A stretch of DNA of 64,000 bases, taken from the NCBI GenBank assembly GCA_945868845.1, contig CAMBMS010000004.1:62001-126000 (forward strand). Reading direction: 5' to 3'. Positions 1-9,096 of this stretch are shown piece by piece. Made by a program: the position numbers and the translations under genes. The DNA comes from Asaia bogorensis. GTDB lineage: Bacteria; Pseudomonadota; Alphaproteobacteria; Acetobacterales; Acetobacteraceae. Every line of letters starts with the position of its first letter. Position 1 is the stretch's first letter. The notes below the pieces were generated by a model. That model worked only from the letters and a program-made list of their open reading frames with translations, was not told where the DNA came from and did not search any database.

Positions 1-1
1 A

Positions 2-1231
2 ACCACTGGATCCTGTAAGGGGATCGAGAATTATTCCCGCTACCTCACCGGCCGCAGTCCGGGCGAGCCGCCGCCCACTCTGTTTGAATATCTCCCGGAA
101 AACGCGCTGTTGTTCGTCGATGAAAGCCATGTGACCGTGCCGCAGATTGGCGGCATGTATAAAGGCGACTTCAATCGTAAATCCGTCCTCTCCGAATTCG
201 GCTTTCGCCTGCCCTCCTGCGTCGATAACCGACCTCTGAAGTTCGAGGAATGGGAAATTTATCGTCCGCAAACCACCTTCGTCTCCGCTACTCCCGGCCC
301 CTGGGAAATGGAACGCACTCATGGCGTCTTTGCCGAACAGGTGATCCGCCCCACTGGACTGATCGATCCCATCTGCGAAATCCGCCCTGTAGAGCATCAG
401 GTCGACGATCTTCTGGCAGAATGCCGCATTGTAGCGGCCCGAGGTATGCGTGTCCTCGTCACCACATTAACCAAACGTATGGCCGAGGACCTGACCGAAT
501 ATCTCGGCGAGCACGGCATAAAAGTCCGTTATTTGCACTCCGATATCGACACGCTGGAAAGAATTGAAATCATCCGCGATCTACGTCTTGGCGTGATCGA
601 TGTATTGGTCGGCATCAACCTGCTGCGCGAGGGGTTGGATATTCCCGAATGCTCGCTGGTGGCAATACTGGACGCGGACAAGGAAGGCTTCCTTCGCTCC
701 GCCACCTCGCTCATCCAGACTATCGGCCGCGCCGCGCGCAATGTGGAAGGCAAGGTCATCCTATATGCCGACACCATGACCAAAAGCCTGCGCCGTGCGC
801 TGGAGGAAACGGATCGTCGCCGCGCCAAGCAGACGACCTGGAACACCGATCACGCCATCACCCCGCAATCTATCAAGCGTCAGATCGGCACCGTGTTGGA
901 AAGTGTGTTTGAACAAGATTACGTCACCGTCGCGCCCATCAAGGATTCCACCACCACCGAATTCGTCGGCAGGGACTTGCGCGCAACCATCACCGAGATG
1001 GAAAAACGCATGCGCGCCGCCGCCGCCGATCTGGAGTTCGAGGAAGCGGCCCGCCTGCGCGATGAAATTAAACGCCTGGAAGCCCTCGATCTCGGCCTGG
1101 CACCCCCACCCGCTGCAAGCATCAATATTCGCCACCGCCGTGAGAAAACCCCCGAACCCATGGGCCCTGGCGGTGGAGGCTACGACCCCGACAAACGCCG
1201 CGGCAGCCGAGGTCGCCGGCGCGGGCCTTGA
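2..1231 (+). CDS. uvrB: UvrABC system protein B, 3' part (5' end outside window)
   Basis: DNA helicase-like damage-verification subunit of nucleotide excision repair; it is loaded by UvrA and recruits UvrC. The open frame runs from base 2 without a start codon, so the gene begins upstream; 409 residues are present, and against the usual length of about 670 roughly the first 280 residues are missing. Visible are the [12 protein letters not shown] segment, [15 protein letters not shown] (DEAD-type Walker B region), the C-terminal helicase half with [20 protein letters not shown] and QTIGRAARN, and a C-terminal UVR motif ([20 protein letters not shown]) that binds UvrC. It ends in a basic Gly/Arg tail. 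A TTG at 110 is not the true start, because conserved UvrB sequence continues upstream of it. Confidence 0.97.
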   Translation, partial: TTGSCKGIENYSRYLTGRSPGEPPPTLFEYLPENALLFVDESHVTVPQIGGMYKGDFNRKSVLSEFGFRLPSCVDNRPLKFEEWEIYRPQTTFVSATPGPWEMERTHGVFAEQVIRPTGLIDPICEIRPVEHQVDDLLAECRIVAARGMRVLVTTLTKRMAEDLTEYLGEHGIKVRYLHSDIDTLERIEIIRDLRLGVIDVLVGINLLREGLDIPECSLVAILDADKEGFLRSATSLIQTIGRAARNVEGKVILYADTMTKSLRRALEETDRRRAKQTTWNTDHAITPQSIKRQIGTVLESVFEQDYVTVAPIKDSTTTEFVGRDLRATITEMEKRMRAAAADLEFEEAARLRDEIKRLEALDLGLAPPPAASINIRHRREKTPEPMGPGGGGYDPDKRRGSRGRRRGP

Positions 1232-1260
1232 GGGCTGATGAAGGGGTTAAGTCAGCAAGA

Positions 1261-1279
1261 TTGGGGGCTTTACCCCCAA
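1261..1279. terminator. G5-CTTTA-C5 hairpin downstream of uvrB
   Basis: TTGGGGG and CCCCCAA pair around a CTTTA loop, 30 bases after the uvrB stop. No clear T tract follows on the plus strand. The same G5-CTTT(G/A)-C core returns after two other genes (30819-30833 and 54392-54406). It may end transcription or protect the 3' end. Confidence 0.4.
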
Positions 1280-1380
1280 ACCCTCACCAGGGGCGTTACG
1301 TTCTTAGCAGGGTTCGCGGCAGAGCCCCGACCTTACTTCTTGCAGGCCACGCCCTCTGGTACTTGGTATCAGTCAGCGGA

Positions 1381-2775
1381 TCACCCGATTGGGGCGCGCC
1401 GCTTATGCCAGTCGGTTGCCTGCTCATAAGCCTCGGCAACGCGGAGAACTTTTGCGTCATCGAAATACCGGCCGACAAACTGCACCGACAGTGGCAGGCC
1501 AGTGGAGGAAAAACCGGCGCACATGGCGAGCGCGGGATGGCCGGTTACATTGAACGGCGTGCGTGCCTGGCGCGGATAGGTGCGCGCTGTTTCTGCCGCG
1601 TCGTGGATGTTCGAGGCCGGGTCCATGGAACTCGCGCATATCAGGATGTCATGATCGCGCAGCGTGTCGTTGACGGCGGCGATCATACTTAGGCGGCGGC
1701 GTTGGGCGTTGATGTAATCGCCAGCCGGGATGAACGCGCCGGGCATCAGGCGTTGGCGGGATAGCTCGCCGTAATTCTGCGGCTGCTCGCGGAGCCATTT
1801 GGCGTGGATGGCCCAGGCCTCGCTGGTTAGGATCACTCGGTTCACAGCCGAAAATTCGCCCAGGCTTGGCAGTTGCACGGTGCGCACAATGGCACCTTCG
1901 GCCTCCAGCACGCGCTCGGCGATTTCCAGCGCAGCGGCAACCTCGGGGTGCGCGGGCATATCGGTTTCATGGAAGTGGCGGATGAAGCCAATGCGCAAGC
2001 CCCGCGCCCCGCGCCCGAGTTCACGGCCGAATTTTTGCGCCTTGCTAGCGGTACTGCCGGGGTCGGCGGGATCGTGCCCGGCGATAACGTCCAGCAGCGC
2101 GGCGTTATCGGCGACGGTGCGCGTCATCGGCCCGATATGATCCAGGGTGAAGGACAGCGGAAACACACCGCGCCGGGACACCAGGCCGTAAGTCGGTTTC
2201 AGCCCGACAATGCCGCAGGCGCTGGCGGGATTGCGCACCGATCCGCCGGTATCCGTGCCGAGCGCCAACGGAAATTGCCCGGACGCTAGGCCTGAGCCCG
2301 AACCGGAAGACGAACCGCCGGGATGATGATCAGGGTTCCAGGGATTGCGCGCGGCCGGCCAGGGTAGGTCGTGGCTCGGTCCGCCAATGGCGAATTCGTG
2401 CGTCGCGAGCTTGCCCAGGATGATCGCGCCGGCGCTGCGCAATTTTCCGGTCACCACTGCATCGGCGCTGGCGATATTGTTGATCAACACGCGCGAATGG
2501 GCCGTACTGGGTAGGTTGGCGACGTCGATGATGTCCTTTAGCCCCACCGGCACACCGTGTAATGGGCCGCGCATCCGCCCGGCCATGATCTCGGCCTCCG
2601 CCGCGCGCGCGGCGGCGAGCGCGCCCTCGGGATCGAGGCGGATAAAGGCGTGCAGTTTCGGTTGCAGTTTTTCGATACGCGCCAACAAGGCCTGGGTCAG
2701 TTCGACGGGCGAAAGTTTTCTCGCGCCATAGGCGGCGGCGATGTTGGCGGCGGAGAGCCAGTGCAGGTCGGTCAT
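1381..2775 (-). CDS. amidase signature family hydrolase (AtzE/GatA-like)
   Basis: Amidase-signature hydrolase that cleaves a C-N amide bond; the substrate cannot be told from sequence. The 464-residue protein has the Lys-Ser-Ser machinery: Lys80 in VGLKDIID, the Ser-rich loop PGGSSSGSGSG (152-162) and the nucleophile Ser179 in GTDTGGSVRNPA. The ATG at 2775 has a GGGAG ribosome site 8 bases upstream; an ATG two codons earlier (2781) is also possible. A longer open frame to 3003 is not used, because it would overlap the small gene just upstream. That gene resembles AtzG, the small partner of the AtzE amidase, so an AtzE-type biuret/allophanate-like amide hydrolase is one reading. A GatA role is unlikely, since no gatC or gatB lies nearby. 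Confidence 0.85.
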   Translation of the reverse strand: MTDLHWLSAANIAAAYGARKLSPVELTQALLARIEKLQPKLHAFIRLDPEGALAAARAAEAEIMAGRMRGPLHGVPVGLKDIIDVANLPSTAHSRVLINNIASADAVVTGKLRSAGAIILGKLATHEFAIGGPSHDLPWPAARNPWNPDHHPGGSSSGSGSGLASGQFPLALGTDTGGSVRNPASACGIVGLKPTYGLVSRRGVFPLSFTLDHIGPMTRTVADNAALLDVIAGHDPADPGSTASKAQKFGRELGRGARGLRIGFIRHFHETDMPAHPEVAAALEIAERVLEAEGAIVRTVQLPSLGEFSAVNRVILTSEAWAIHAKWLREQPQNYGELSRQRLMPGAFIPAGDYINAQRRRLSMIAAVNDTLRDHDILICASSMDPASNIHDAAETARTYPRQARTPFNVTGHPALAMCAGFSSTGLPLSVQFVGRYFDDAKVLRVAEAYEQATDWHKRRAPIG

Positions 2776-2789
2776 GTGCATTACTCCCG

Positions 2790-2972
2790 TTACAATTCCG
2801 GCCCGGCCTGCATCGGTGGCCAGGGCTCGGCGCGCGGGTCGGCGGGTTCGGGGATGGCGCCGGCGGTGCGCAGCGCCTGCTCTGCGGCGGCGCGCACATC
2901 GTCGGGGTAGGCGGCAAATGTTTTTTCCAGCCCGGCTGCGCGGATCAGGGCGCGGAACAATTCTTCGTCCAT
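2790..2972 (-). CDS. small AtzG-like (DUF4089-type) amidase partner
   Basis: A 60-residue acidic protein beginning MDEELFRALIRAAG and ending EPWPPMQAGPEL. Its start has a good GGGGAG ribosome site 9 bases upstream, and it ends 14 bases before the amidase start, so the two form a translationally close pair. Small helical DUF4089/AtzG proteins sit directly before AtzE-type amidases and form a GatCA-like complex that stabilises the enzyme; size, position and composition fit. The family call rests on context and a general resemblance, not on a diagnostic motif. Confidence 0.6.
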   Translation of the reverse strand: MDEELFRALIRAAGLEKTFAAYPDDVRAAAEQALRTAGAIPEPADPRAEPWPPMQAGPEL

Positions 2973-3274
2973 TTTGTCGTCTCCCCATACAAGCTTCTGG
3001 CAATGCTGCCCAAATGAAACCGCCGGGGGAAGAGGCAAATAAAAAAAAGGCGGCGGGCCGGTCGCCTGACGCGCCGCCCGGAGGTGCCGCGCGACCCCGG
3101 GGATATTGGGCGCGCTAGTACAAGGAGGAAACGGAAGGCGCCAGGGAAAGCCGCCATCCAAACGCGCACTATGCGGGTAGAAACATTACCCGGAGATTAC
3201 CAAACATGACGAAATCCGTTAGCTTAGGCGATTGGGAAAACTTTATTGAAGGATGCGCCGGCATCGATCATGCC

Positions 3275-3595
3275 TCACTGGCGGCGCCATTCATTCGTGA
3301 TTGCGCGCCATGCCATCGCGACGCCGAACAGCATGAACAAGGCCGGCGTCAGCGCGAAAGGCGAGGCGGCCACGCCCCAGATACCCCCGGCTAGAAACAC
3401 GATGCCGAACATCACCGCCATGCCGGAGATTTTTAGATCCCGCGCGCCGCGAATGATGACTTCGCCAAGAAAGATCACGCCGATGCCAAGCATGCTCCAG
3501 TGCCAGCTGAGATCAGATTACCAGACCACACCCAGCCAGACGAAGAACAAACCCCAGGCGGCGCTGTCCAGATTCCGGCCTAGCCGTTTCGCCGC
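3275..3595 (-). pseudogene. decayed small membrane protein gene
   Basis: On the minus strand a continuous frame reads RNLDSAAWGLFFVWLGVVW, then an in-frame TAA (3518-3520), then SDLSWHWSMLGIGVIFLGE and a hydrophobic stretch ending NEWRRQ. The halves join naturally into a protein with three or four membrane segments, but there is no start codon between the upstream TAG (3596-3598) and the internal TAA. Either the gene is dead, or only a 72-residue remnant from the ATG at 3493 is made. Function unknown. Confidence 0.55.
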
Positions 3596-3662
3596 CTAGG
3601 CGTCCACCAAGGGTTACAGCGGTTCATCAGGAGAAAGGGGAAGGGTCATGGATCGAAAATCT

Positions 3663-4586
3663 CTATACCGCACCGACCAGGGAGCGGGCGAAATCGCGGG
3701 CATCGAAGGGCCTTAAATCACCTGCCTGTTCGCCCACACCCACGGCATGCACGGGCAGGCCAAAAATCTCCGCCAGCGCCACCACGACGCCGGCGCGCGC
3801 AGACCCGTCGAGCTTGGTGACGATCAGGCCGCTGACATCCACCATCTCCTTAAAGACTTTAACTTGCTGGATAGCATTCTGCCCCGTGGTGGCATCCAAA
3901 ACCAGTAGCACCGAATGCGGAGCGGTCGGGTCTTGCTTTTTCAGCACACGCACGACCTTGCGTAATTCCTCCATAAGAGTTGCCTTGTTGTGCAACCGCC
4001 CGGCAGTGTCGATCAGCAGCACATCCGCACCCGCTGCCCGCCCGCGGGTCAGCGCGTCGAACGCCAGCCCACTGGCATCGGCGTTCTGTGGTGCTGCGAT
4101 AACTTCAGCCTGCGTGCGCTGGCCCCAGATTTGTAGTTGCTCGACAGCGGCGGCACGAAATGTATCGCCGGCTACCAGCATCGGGGTGAGGCCGGCTTCA
4201 CGATATTGCTGCGCCAACTTTCCAATAGTGGTGGTTTTTCCGGTGCCATTTACGCCGACCACTAGCACGACATGCGGTTTGTGCGCGCGGTCGATCAATA
4301 ATGGCCGCGCGACGGGTTCCAGGATGGTAGCGATCTCGCTGGCCAGAGTTTCGCGGATTTCCTCATCCGTGACTTCCTTACCGAAGCGCGTGCGGCGGAA
4401 ATTGCCGATGATACGCGTCGCCACCGCAGGTCCCAAATCAGCGCTGACCAGGATATCCTCCAGCTCCTCCAGCGCCGCGTCATCCAGCCGACGCTGCTTG
4501 AAGACGGCGGTGATGCTGTCGGTGATTTTCTGCGTCGATCGTGCCAGGCCGTTCTTCAGCCGCGAAAAAAACGCGCCCAATGCCAT
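3663..4586 (-). CDS. ftsY: signal recognition particle receptor FtsY
   Basis: SRP receptor GTPase that docks SRP-ribosome complexes at the inner membrane for co-translational insertion. The 307 residues comprise an N-terminal four-helix N domain and a G domain with G1 GVNGTGKTT (112-120), the DTFRAAAVEQL motif, G3 DTAGR and G4 TKLDG, then the DLRPFDARDFA C-terminal helix. It lacks the long acidic A domain of E. coli FtsY, as in many alphaproteobacteria. Its ATG overlaps the mtaB stop by one base (TGATG), so translation is coupled. It is the last gene of the mnmE-dapF-mtaB-ftsY string. Confidence 0.97.
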   Translation of the reverse strand: MALGAFFSRLKNGLARSTQKITDSITAVFKQRRLDDAALEELEDILVSADLGPAVATRIIGNFRRTRFGKEVTDEEIRETLASEIATILEPVARPLLIDRAHKPHVVLVVGVNGTGKTTTIGKLAQQYREAGLTPMLVAGDTFRAAAVEQLQIWGQRTQAEVIAAPQNADASGLAFDALTRGRAAGADVLLIDTAGRLHNKATLMEELRKVVRVLKKQDPTAPHSVLLVLDATTGQNAIQQVKVFKEMVDVSGLIVTKLDGSARAGVVVALAEIFGLPVHAVGVGEQAGDLRPFDARDFARSLVGAV

Positions 4587-5815
4587 CAGAGCGGCTCTGC
4601 CAGAACATATTTTTCATGCGCGCTGACCACCCGGGCGCGCACTAGGCGCGCTGCGTCCGTCGGCGCGGTCAGGCGCACCGCGACGAAATGCTCCGAGTGC
4701 CCCGCGCGATTGGTTTCCGTGAGCAAATCTATCATCCGGCCGGTTTGTTGCGCGTGAAATGCGGTGGCGTTCGCCTGTCCCGCCGCGCGCAACCGCTCCG
4801 CGCGTTGCTTGCGCAGAGGCACGGCCACCGCGGGCATGCGCGCGGCCGGCGTGCCGGGGCGTTCGCTGTACGGAAACACGTGCAGGAACGGGATTTTCTC
4901 CGCCCGAACGAAATCTAGAGTTTCGTCGAATAGTTCTTCGCTCTCGGTGGGAAAGCCGGCGATGAGATCGGCGCCAATGGCAATCCCCGGCCGCGCATCG
5001 CGCGCGCGTGCAATCACTGCACGTGCATCGGCAGTGAGATGGCGTCTCTTCATGCGCTTCAGAATCAGATCGGATCCGGCCTGCAAGGATAAATGCAGAT
5101 GAGGCATCAGGCGCGGTTCCTCCGCAATCAGGCGCCATAAATCTGCGTCGATGGCAGCAGGGTCGATGGAGGACAGCCGCAACCGAGGCAATTCCGGCAC
5201 CTGCGCCAACAGCCGGCGGCACATTTGTCCCAGTCCTGGGCGGCCCGGCAGGTCGGCACCATAACTGGCGATATCTACGCCGGTCAGCACCATTTCCTGA
5301 TATCCGGCGGTCATCAGCGCGCGCACCTGCGCGACGATCGCACCCATCGGGACGGACCGGTTCGGCCCGCGCCCGAACGGGATGACGCAGAACGTGCAGC
5401 GATGATCGCAGCCTTGCTGCACCTGCACGAAGGCACGTACGCGACCGGCAAAGCCGGTGACCAGATGCGGTGTTGTTTCCCGCGCGGCCATGATATCGGA
5501 CACGATGGAGCCAGCGTTCGGCACCCAGCTTTCCGCCTTTAACTTTTCCTCATTTCCCAGCACGCGCGTCACACCGGGCAATGCCCGCCAGCGCGCCGGG
5601 TCGATTTGTGCCGCGCAGCCGGTGACGACGATCCTAGTGTCAGGATGCTCGCGGTGCGCCTTGCGAATGGCCTGGCGCGCCTGGCGTTCCGCTTCAGCCG
5701 TCACCGCGCAGGTATTGACGATGATGGTTTGCGCTAGGCCAGACGTATGCGCCCGCATCACTTCGCTCTCATAGGCGTTCAACCGACAGCCGAAGGTTAA
5801 AATCTGCGCGCTCAT
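4586..5815 (-). CDS. mtaB: tRNA (t6A37)-C2 methylthiotransferase MtaB-type
   Basis: Radical-SAM methylthiotransferase that converts t6A to ms2t6A at tRNA position 37. The 409-residue protein has the three N-terminal cysteines for the auxiliary Fe-S cluster (Cys10 in FGCRLN, Cys36 in NTCAV, Cys67 in TGCAAQ) and the radical-SAM triad CDHRCTFC (Cys136, 140, 143), followed by a TRAM-like tail. The FGCRLN form and the length fit MtaB rather than MiaB. The ATG at 5815 overlaps the dapF stop (ATGA). A longer frame to 6031 exists but would run into dapF. Confidence 0.92.
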   Translation of the reverse strand: MSAQILTFGCRLNAYESEVMRAHTSGLAQTIIVNTCAVTAEAERQARQAIRKAHREHPDTRIVVTGCAAQIDPARWRALPGVTRVLGNEEKLKAESWVPNAGSIVSDIMAARETTPHLVTGFAGRVRAFVQVQQGCDHRCTFCVIPFGRGPNRSVPMGAIVAQVRALMTAGYQEMVLTGVDIASYGADLPGRPGLGQMCRRLLAQVPELPRLRLSSIDPAAIDADLWRLIAEEPRLMPHLHLSLQAGSDLILKRMKRRHLTADARAVIARARDARPGIAIGADLIAGFPTESEELFDETLDFVRAEKIPFLHVFPYSERPGTPAARMPAVAVPLRKQRAERLRAAGQANATAFHAQQTGRMIDLLTETNRAGHSEHFVAVRLTAPTDAARLVRARVVSAHEKYVLAEPL

Positions 5816-6642
5816 GATGGCGCATCCGATAATTCCAGTTGGCCGGAAAAGCTGGTCGCTACCGGCCCGGTCATCAGGACATGCCCGTCGGCGCGCAATT
5901 CCATCTCCATTACCCCGCCATCGGCGACGACTTCCACGCGCCGCCCCATCAGCCCGCGCCGGTGCGCGTTCACTGCGGTGGCGCAGGCGCCAGAGCCGCA
6001 TGCCAGGGTTAATCCGGCACCGCGTTCCCACACGCGCAACCTAATTTTTTCCGGCGACAAAATCTGCGCGAAGCCAATATTCGCTCGTTGCGGAAATAGC
6101 GGATTTTTTTCCAGTGCCGGGCCGAGGGTGGAAATATCTAAGGCCATCACATCGGGGACAAAAAACGTTGCGTGCGGATTACCCATGGAGCAAGCCGCCG
6201 GGTTGCTGACCGGCCCGTGAGCCAGCGGCAGGTGCAGCGTATCCATTGCGCGCGCCAGGGGGATGTCGCGCCAATCCAGCCCAGCCGCCCCCATATCCAC
6301 CCGCACACGGTCATCAGTCAGAATCTCGGCCGGCAGATCGCCTGAGATGGTGCGGATCACCCATTGCCGCGCGCCGCTTTCGCCCGCCAGCAGGCTGGCC
6401 ACGCAGCGCGTCGCATTGCCGCAGGCGCCGGCCTCGCTGCCATCGGGGTTGCGGATATGCATAAAGGCATCCGCCCCCGCCCCGGCCGGTGCGATGACAA
6501 TAACCTGGTCACAGCCCACGCCGAAATGGCGGTCGGCGATGGCGGCGGCGCGCGCTGGCGTCAAGCCGTACGTATCCCGCCGTTCGTCGAGGACGACGAA
6601 ATCATTGCCGCAGCCATGCATTTTTCGGAACGGGACGCGCAT
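5812..6642 (-). CDS. dapF: diaminopimelate epimerase
   Basis: Cofactor-independent racemase converting LL- to meso-diaminopimelate for lysine and peptidoglycan synthesis. The two catalytic cysteines are visible: Cys74 in GACGNATRC and Cys215 in LACGSGACA, with the N-terminal [12 protein letters not shown] and the [10 protein letters not shown] motif between them. The 276-residue length is standard. The ATG at 6642 follows GAGG with good spacing; an upstream ATG at 6660 would only add MRYRGW. It sits between mnmE and mtaB and overlaps mtaB by four bases. Confidence 0.96.
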   Translation of the reverse strand: MRVPFRKMHGCGNDFVVLDERRDTYGLTPARAAAIADRHFGVGCDQVIVIAPAGAGADAFMHIRNPDGSEAGACGNATRCVASLLAGESGARQWVIRTISGDLPAEILTDDRVRVDMGAAGLDWRDIPLARAMDTLHLPLAHGPVSNPAACSMGNPHATFFVPDVMALDISTLGPALEKNPLFPQRANIGFAQILSPEKIRLRVWERGAGLTLACGSGACATAVNAHRRGLMGRRVEVVADGGVMEMELRADGHVLMTGPVATSFSGQLELSDAPS

Positions 6643-6669
6643 CCATCCTCTATAGCGCATTTCCCACGA

Positions 6670-6693
6670 CCACCACTGCCCCGGCAGTGGTGG
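6670..6693. other. strong hairpin between mnmE and dapF
   Basis: CCACCACTGCC and GGCAGTGGTGG form an 11-base inverted repeat with a 2-base centre (effectively a 9-10 bp stem), lying between the mnmE stop and the dapF ribosome site. No T tract follows on the minus strand, so it is more likely an mRNA-stability or attenuation element than a full terminator. Confidence 0.5.
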
Positions 6694-6735
6694 GGTTTGC
6701 AGTCCGGCACCGGCCCGTATCCCCGGGACCAAGGA

Positions 6736-8025
6736 TTATTTGCCGATGCAGAACTGGCGGAAAATCGTGTCCAGGAGGTCCTCCACCCCCACCGTGCCGG
6801 TAATCCGACCGATGGCGCGCATGGCGAGGCGCAAATCCTCGGCGCGCAATTCCGGCCAGGGCGCGTCGTGCGCGGCATCGAGCCGCGCCACTGCCTCGAC
6901 CAGCGCGGCGCGGTGGCGGGCGCGGGTCAGGGGTGGCGGCCCCTGGGCCTGAGTTAGGGCTCGCGCCATCTCCCCCAGGCGATCGCGTAGTGCGTCCATG
7001 CCGGCACCGGTGCGGGCGCTGATGACGAGTGCGCCCGGCGGCATGGTGCCGCCAAGATCGGCCTTGTTGGCGATGAGCAGATCGGTGGCCGGATCGGGGG
7101 CATCGTCTGCGCCCGCCACCACCACGCGCAGGCGGGCATCGGCATCGGCGGCACGGGCCAGGGCGCGGCGAATCCCCTCGGCTTCGATCGCATCGGCGGC
7201 TTCCCGCAGCCCGGCGGTGTCCACTAGGGTGATCGGCACGCCGCCCAGCACGATGCGCGCCTCCAGCGCATCGCGCGTGGTGCCGGGCTGGTCGGAGACA
7301 ATGGCTACGTCGCGCTCCGCTAGGGCGTTCACTAGGCTGGATTTTCCTACGTTCGGCGCCCCGGTGATGGCGAAGACCAGCCCCTCTCGCAGCCGTTCGC
7401 CGCGCCGGTGATCGTCCAGATGCGCCGCCATCTCGTTATGCAGCGCCAGCATCTCCGCGCGCACTCCGGCATCGACATCCGCCGGCAGGTCTTCATCGGG
7501 AAAATCAATCAGCGCTTCCTGATGCGCGAGCAGATGGCGCAGCCGCGTTGCCCAGCTCCGATACAGGACGGAGAGCGAACCTTCCATCTGCCGCAGCGCC
7601 TGGCGCGCCTGCGCCAAAGTCTCCGCCGCGACCAGGTCGGCGATCGCCTCGGCTGCCAGCAAATCGAGTTTGCCGTTCAGGAAGGCGCGGCGGGAAAATT
7701 CACCAGGTTCCGCGGGACGCGCACCAAGGCTAACCAGGCGATCGGCCACCGCGCCAATCACCGCGCGGCTCGCATGGACGAACAGTTCCGCGCCATCCTC
7801 GCCGGTGAAACTGCCAGGGCCGGGCAGCCAGAGCACCATCGCCCGGTCGAGCGTTTCGCCTGCCCCGTCGCGCAGCCGGCGCAGGCTGGCGCGGCGCGGC
7901 TCCGGCAATTTTCCCACCAGCGCCGCCAGCAGTGCCCCTGCCTGTGCCCCGCTGATCCGCAGCACCGCGATGGCCGCCTGCCCGGCGCCGGTGGCGAGGG
8001 CGAAGATGGTGTCGGGAGTGCTCAT
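6736..8025 (-). CDS. mnmE: tRNA uridine-5-carboxymethylaminomethyl modification GTPase MnmE
   Basis: K+-activated GTPase that works with MnmG to modify the wobble uridine (cmnm5U) of several tRNAs. The 429 residues hold the N-terminal folate-binding TrmE domain (IFALATGAGQAAIAVLR start), a helical domain, an inserted G domain with GAPNVGKSS (222-230), DTAGLR and NKAD, and the hallmark C-terminus FCIGK with Cys426. The ATG at 8025 opens MSTPDTIFAL, matching family starts, and overlaps the stop of the small upstream ORF. mnmG is not in the window. Confidence 0.96.
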   Translation of the reverse strand: MSTPDTIFALATGAGQAAIAVLRISGAQAGALLAALVGKLPEPRRASLRRLRDGAGETLDRAMVLWLPGPGSFTGEDGAELFVHASRAVIGAVADRLVSLGARPAEPGEFSRRAFLNGKLDLLAAEAIADLVAAETLAQARQALRQMEGSLSVLYRSWATRLRHLLAHQEALIDFPDEDLPADVDAGVRAEMLALHNEMAAHLDDHRRGERLREGLVFAITGAPNVGKSSLVNALAERDVAIVSDQPGTTRDALEARIVLGGVPITLVDTAGLREAADAIEAEGIRRALARAADADARLRVVVAGADDAPDPATDLLIANKADLGGTMPPGALVISARTGAGMDALRDRLGEMARALTQAQGPPPLTRARHRAALVEAVARLDAAHDAPWPELRAEDLRLAMRAIGRITGTVGVEDLLDTIFRQFCIGK

Positions 8026-8195
8026 CGCGGCCGCCATTCCAGCTGCCAGTGCCGGGCAACCAAACGCGCGAACCACAGGCCGCTCGGCGGAGTCTTAACC
8101 AGTGCGAACAGCCGCGCGCCTAGCAGGCCGACCACCCACCAGGACAGCAGCTCATGCACCGTCCAGACCAGCAGATCGATGCGTCGCCGCGGCAC
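8022..8195 (-). CDS. 57-residue hypothetical protein overlapping mnmE start
   Basis: Between the VOC gene and mnmE the minus strand has an open frame from a GTG at 8195 to a TGA that overlaps the mnmE ATG (CGATGAGC). The product has a Trp-rich hydrophobic segment (LLVWTVHELLSWWVVGLLGA) and a basic C-terminus ending HWQLEWRPR. Tight packing on both sides, absence of stops and the coupled ATGA junction argue that it is translated. The start is uncertain because no good ribosome site is visible. No family recognised; one membrane helix is likely. Confidence 0.5.
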   Translation of the reverse strand: MPRRRIDLLVWTVHELLSWWVVGLLGARLFALVKTPPSGLWFARLVARHWQLEWRPR

Positions 8196-8208
8196 CGCAG
8201 AAGCCCGG

Positions 8209-9096
8209 TCAGGCCAGGAAGCGCAAGGCCGCGCCGCCAGCCGCCGCGGGCGGGATCAGCAAGCCGCCGGAGACGGGGTGCGTGGCAATGCTGTGTGCCG
8301 CCGCGATCCGCACGATTGCGGCGTTTTGGTCGAATGTACGCAACGAAACTCCGGCAACGTAGGGCAGCGCGGGCGCCACTACCCCTGGAAAGATCTTTTC
8401 TAGCACATTCTCCGCCACCAGCCGGACTCGCCCATGCGGCAAATCGAGAGAAAAACCGCCCATTGGGTCCGGCACCACCGGCTGGCCGGCGAGGCGGGAG
8501 AACCGCGCCGCCGCTTCCGCCGAGTCGGCCACGACGAGCACCACATCCTCCAGCGCCACGGCGCTATTGGGGTGTGAGAGAAAACGTTCCTGCCAGATGG
8601 CTTCCGGGGTTAGATGCTGGATCAGCTGGATGCGGCCCTCCGGTGCGTCGGGCAGCGGTAGGCGGGCGAATTTGGCGCGCGGGCCGGTGGGATCGGCGTC
8701 GTCCACTGGACGTTCCAGATAGGCGATGCCGGGAACGTCGAAGCCGGCGCGGCGCAGGCGGGCCAGATTGCTGTCCGCGTCCGCGACATTGAGGGCAATG
8801 ATATGAATACCGGCATAGCGCGCCAGGAACCGGTCCAAGGTGTTCGAAAACGCGCCGGGATCGACGATGGCGATCAGTTCTAAATAGCCCTGGCGCAGCA
8901 TGATGCAGCGATTGCCGGTGCCGAACGGCACCACCGGGCCATCCTGCGTGCGTTTGCCCGCATGGCGCGCCAAGGGGGTGAGCTGGAAGCCAAGTTTTTC
9001 ATAGGTCGCGGCGAGGGCGGACAAATCCGCCCCCGCGATGCCCACATGATCAAGCCCCAGGGCATGGTCAAGACCGGGCGAGTTGGACGCGCTCAT
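8209..9096 (-). CDS. VOC/glyoxalase-like domain protein
   Basis: A 295-residue protein of the vicinal-oxygen-chelate superfamily, Glyoxalase_3 type. The N-terminal half starts LDHALGLDHVGIAGADLSAL, a typical first beta-alpha-beta unit with a possible metal ligand His (LDHVGI), and the C-terminal half repeats the fold (ALEDVVLVVADSAEAAARF). Related proteins include dioxygenases and bleomycin-resistance-like proteins, but many members have no known activity. It starts at an ATG overlapping the GST stop by four bases, so the pair is co-transcribed. Confidence 0.75.
   Translation of the reverse strand: MSASNSPGLDHALGLDHVGIAGADLSALAATYEKLGFQLTPLARHAGKRTQDGPVVPFGTGNRCIMLRQGYLELIAIVDPGAFSNTLDRFLARYAGIHIIALNVADADSNLARLRRAGFDVPGIAYLERPVDDADPTGPRAKFARLPLPDAPEGRIQLIQHLTPEAIWQERFLSHPNSAVALEDVVLVVADSAEAAARFSRLAGQPVVPDPMGGFSLDLPHGRVRLVAENVLEKIFPGVVAPALPYVAGVSLRTFDQNAAIVRIAAAHSIATHPVSGGLLIPPAAAGGAALRFLA

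Noticed and set aside
3206-3394. 62-codon ORF starting MTKSVSLGDWENF
   Set aside because: It has a GGAG upstream, but after about 22 codons it runs antisense through the decayed membrane-protein gene; at most the stub of a lost gene.
4586-6031. Longer mtaB start at 6031
   Set aside because: It would overlap dapF by over 200 bases and adds an Arg-rich, non-family extension; the ATG at 5815 gives the conserved N-terminus.
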